A DNA stretch of 64,000 nucleotides from Gammaproteobacteria bacterium. Its GTDB lineage: Bacteria; Pseudomonadota; Gammaproteobacteria; Pseudomonadales; Azotimanducaceae. Where the stretch lies: contig JAPOYV010000048.1 of NCBI GenBank assembly GCA_026706385.1, positions 1-64,000 of the forward strand. Direction: 5' to 3'. The position numbers and the translations under genes are program-made. This document shows, in pieces, positions 62,701 through 64,000 of this stretch (position 1 is the first letter of the stretch; the number at the start of each line of letters is the position of its first letter). The notes under the pieces are model-generated. The model ran no database searches, was not told the DNA's origin, and saw only the letters and a list, made by a program, of their open reading frames with translations.

Positions 62701-63845
62701 GGTTGTCGGGTGACGAATACCGTCAAGGCAACCTCTACGCGGCCTTGTCCGCCGCCATCCGGGCTACGACGGGCGTCGTGATTCCCGTCAGTGGGTGGCG
62801 AGCAGACACGTTGCCGGACCATCTCAGGATCAACGTCCAGGTTCGCGGGCGCCGCGGGCGCGTGACGGATCAGGATCGGGATGTCGCCGCGCTGCGGGCC
62901 CGGTTGCTGGCCGAGGTCGAACGGACCATCGCCCGCGACGTCGGGCGTGATCAAGAACGCTTTGCGCTCACCGAGTTTCCCCTGGAGGGCGTCCCGGAGT
63001 CCGTCGTGCTCGGGGCGGGTGCCGGTCGGGTGGTCGCTTACCCGGTGCTTGTGGACCGTGGCAATAGCGTCGACCTGCTTATCCATGCCACGCCCAAGCA
63101 ACGCCGGGCGCTGAGCCGAGGCGGGTACGCGCGCCTGGCTTTGCTCGCTGACGCGCCCGGCACGCGCTACCTGCGCCGGGAGGTGGAGCACGACACGGCC
63201 TTGGCGTTGCGCTATGCCCCGATCGGACCGCTCGCCGATCTCGCGGACGACGTGATGCTGGCGGCCGCCTGGTATGCCTTCTTCGAAGGCCGGGAACTTC
63301 CCACCGTGCGGAGCGCGTTCGACGAGCGCTTGGCGGCCAGCGGGGCATCGTTGGTACCCGTGTTCCAGGGCGTCCTGGACCGCGTCCGGGTGATAGTCGA
63401 CAAGCGCTTCGAACTTGCCCGTCGCCTCGACGCGCTCAACTCGCCGGCGCTGGCCGAGACCCGGGCCGACCTGTGCGGCCAGTTGGATTCGCTGGCGGGG
63501 CCTCGCTTCCTGGCGGCATTGCCGAGCGAGCGGGTGGGGGATCTTCCCCGATACCTCGACGGCATGGCGATGCGACTCGATGGGCTGCAAGGCCGCGTTG
63601 CCCGCGACCGAGAAGGCATGGCGGCGGTTGCGGCGTGGGAACGACGCCTTGCGCGCCTCGCCGCGGCCGATGAAGACGTGACAGAGTTGCGTTTCCTCGT
63701 GCAGGAATTCCGCGTCGCCACCTTCAGTCAGAGGATCGGCACCAAGGGCAAGGTATCCGCCAAGCGTCTCGAGGCGCGGTTTGCCGCTGCGGAAGCCAAC
63801 GCAGCGCTTGATGGAGACGCGGCGAATCGCTTGCGCGACGCGTGA
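59748..63845 (+). CDS. hrpA: ATP-dependent RNA helicase HrpA with repeat insertion
   Basis: The 1365-residue DEAH-box helicase unwinds RNA; E. coli HrpA (about 1300 residues) rescues stalled ribosomes. Motif I is GETGSGKTTQLPKA (near residue 52), DEAH at D149, motif III SATIDV, and motif VI QRAGRCGRVAPGVCY. The family's C-terminal DUF3418-like region is intact to the stop. Residues about 217-290, between the two RecA-like domains, are coded by a 222-nt repeat array: the protein passes from PVETVYLPPEE to the LVDCLERIARDAPAGRRDIL segment, and the insert is Arg/Leu/Ala-rich (GSARGLPLARESLQ and variants). The frame stays open throughout, so the protein is probably made with an extra loop. Confidence 0.95.
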   Translation: MRRPKKMPRDKPAGQLPAAFSAPSFPAELPITPRIGEIVELVRRHQVVIVAGETGSGKTTQLPKACLLAGVGARGGIVHTQPRRLAARTVASRIASELGVDLGAEVGYAVRFSDQTSPRTVIKVVTDGLLLNEIQRDRTLKRYACVIVDEAHERSLNVDFILGCLKFALARRPDLKVIVTSATIDVAAFADYFGGAPIVEVSGRGYPVETVYLPPEESLQPGSARGLPLARESLQPGSAPAAKRRAGALPLARESPQRGSARGLPLARKSLQPGSAPAAKRQAGALPLAREDPESALVDCLERIARDAPAGRRDILVFQSGEREIFDNAHLLKKRFGDRFDILPLYARLPSVEQQRVFAPGDRQRVVLATNVAETSITVPNIGYVIDPGLARISRYSYRAKLQRLPIEPISQASAAQRAGRCGRVAPGVCYRLYGEADHQSRPAYTDPELKRTNLAAVVLTMRAFRFGDVEAFGFIEPPDPRAVRDAVRLLHELEALADDRLTGIGRTMARLPVDPRLARVLIEAGRTGALAEALIVVSALSAQDPRLRPLDRRAAADEAHALFDQPTSDEIAGRAPKSDFVAFVRLWNWLEANRTEMSRSAFRRLLESRYLSPARIREWRALHRQLLLACRDLGLRVNRAPADYATLHRALLTGSLGFIGSKRDVEADAPRSASVKRGRRRMPEYDGPRGMRFRVFPGSSLRDAQPKWLVAAEISIGASRVREAGATYARCVGAVEPAWIEAAAEHIKRTSHSEPYWDAKRGQAMVRERVTVYGLTLVAGRPRSAREVDPDAAREMFLLEALVRRHAQPVGKRVNASFLDRNEALGRRVAQSQARARRAGLVASEKARAAFYAARLPADIDSVDAWERFEPDLDDAARERLVMDEADLLVGTTPPVSDDDFPSYLDLAGQRVALAYKFAPGEPDDGVSVRVDLSLLAQLDAPDLDWLVPGFFAEKCEALLRALPKSLRRQLAPIPDRVEAVVRRLSGDEYRQGNLYAALSAAIRATTGVVIPVSGWRADTLPDHLRINVQVRGRRGRVTDQDRDVAALRARLLAEVERTIARDVGRDQERFALTEFPLEGVPESVVLGAGAGRVVAYPVLVDRGNSVDLLIHATPKQRRALSRGGYARLALLADAPGTRYLRREVEHDTALALRYAPIGPLADLADDVMLAAAWYAFFEGRELPTVRSAFDERLAASGASLVPVFQGVLDRVRVIVDKRFELARRLDALNSPALAETRADLCGQLDSLAGPRFLAALPSERVGDLPRYLDGMAMRLDGLQGRVARDREGMAAVAAWERRLARLAAADEDVTELRFLVQEFRVATFSQRIGTKGKVSAKRLEARFAAAEANAALDGDAANRLRDA
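60396..60617 (+). repeat. In-frame array of four palindromic repeat units in hrpA
   Basis: Four units follow in the order short-long-short-long: 60396-60440 (45 nt), 60441-60506 (66), 60507-60551 (45), 60552-60617 (66). It is thus two copies of a 111-bp doublet. Short and long share a GAGAGCC...GGGGAGCGC head and a GCCCCTCGCAAGA tail. The long form has about 21 extra bases forming CCGCCGC-GAA-GCGGCGG; the short form has GCGAGGGG-CTT-GCCCCTCGC. Both lengths are multiples of three, so hrpA remains open. Other copies lie at 47082-47147 and 31131-31170. Confidence 0.93.
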
Positions 63846-63883
63846 ACGGGCGCTGAACATCGTGTGGATATGTGACAAAAAGG

Positions 63884-63912
63884 GCTAGCGCACGCCCTGC
63901 ATTCGCGCTAGC
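63884..63912. repeat. Inverted repeat downstream of hrpA
   Basis: GCTAGCGC (63884-63891) and GCGCTAGC (63905-63912) form a perfect eight-base stem around 13 bases, about 40 bases after the hrpA stop. Possibly part of transcript termination; no T-run is present. The remaining bases to the window edge hold nothing I can identify. Confidence 0.45.
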
Positions 63913-64000
63913 GTTCCACGTGACTGCCCACCCGCTCAAGGCCGAAGTTCGGGCTGGTGGACTGGGCGGTCGTGGTACACGAGGCGCTTCCCTACGCGCC

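Overview
The window is one continuous stretch of high-GC bacterial chromosome. Gene content and order point to a gammaproteobacterium: topA near lexA, S-methyl-5'-thioinosine phosphorylase near csiV and mfd, a pspF/pspABC locus, dnaX-ybaB-recR, rnd-ycgN, hrpA, and slt next to tatD. Several of these neighbourhoods resemble the Pseudomonas lexA-topA and mfd regions as I remember them. The GC bias, and oxygenase and transport genes such as P450, PhyH and an Nramp-like carrier, fit an environmental, possibly marine, uncultured lineage. That last point is inference. I see no plasmid, phage or CRISPR features.

Layout. 1-2986: decayed REP-associated transposase (RAYT), then a fragment of a P450, then an intact gene fusing a GPP34 (GOLPH3-like) domain to a cytochrome P450. 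3006-10657 (minus): TPR protein, outer-membrane efflux lipoprotein, periplasmic adaptor and RND pump, apparently one operon. 10689-16080: FkbM-type methyltransferase, ELM1-family glycosyltransferase, cysE, nadK, and an XdhC plus MocA-like pair. 16151-22122 (plus): pepN, pyrD, amt and a DUF1080 protein. 22100-26149 (minus): a tightly overlapping operon of two small membrane proteins, a GNAT acetyltransferase, an S9 peptidase and ddl. 26228-31665: C39-like peptidase, glutaredoxin-like protein, DUF3883 protein, tatD, slt and a universal stress protein. 31822-38413: small anchored protein, topA, lexA with an SOS box, and an mscS-hpt-MTIP operon with 4-base overlaps. 38432-44767 (minus): TPP enzyme, csiV, mfd, tRNA-Gly(GCC). 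44879-48759: pspF and the divergent psp operon, then a CDF-like membrane protein. 48864-52907 (minus): VOC protein, PhyH dioxygenase, Nramp-like transporter, glycerophosphodiesterase. 53010-63845 (plus): dnaX, ybaB, recR, rnd, ycgN, small membrane protein, MoxR ATPase, VWA protein, hrpA.

Two observations stand out. First, the GPP34-P450 fusion joins a domain known for phosphatidylinositol-4-phosphate and membrane binding to an oxygenase whose I-helix lacks the usual acid/alcohol pair; a decayed relative of its P450 part lies just upstream. Second, a small palindromic repeat with a 45-nt and a 66-nt form has entered genes without breaking them. hrpA carries a 222-nt in-frame array of it, pspC carries the 66-nt form read in a different frame, and a third copy sits at the 5' end of slt. 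This looks like a gene-invading repeat family.
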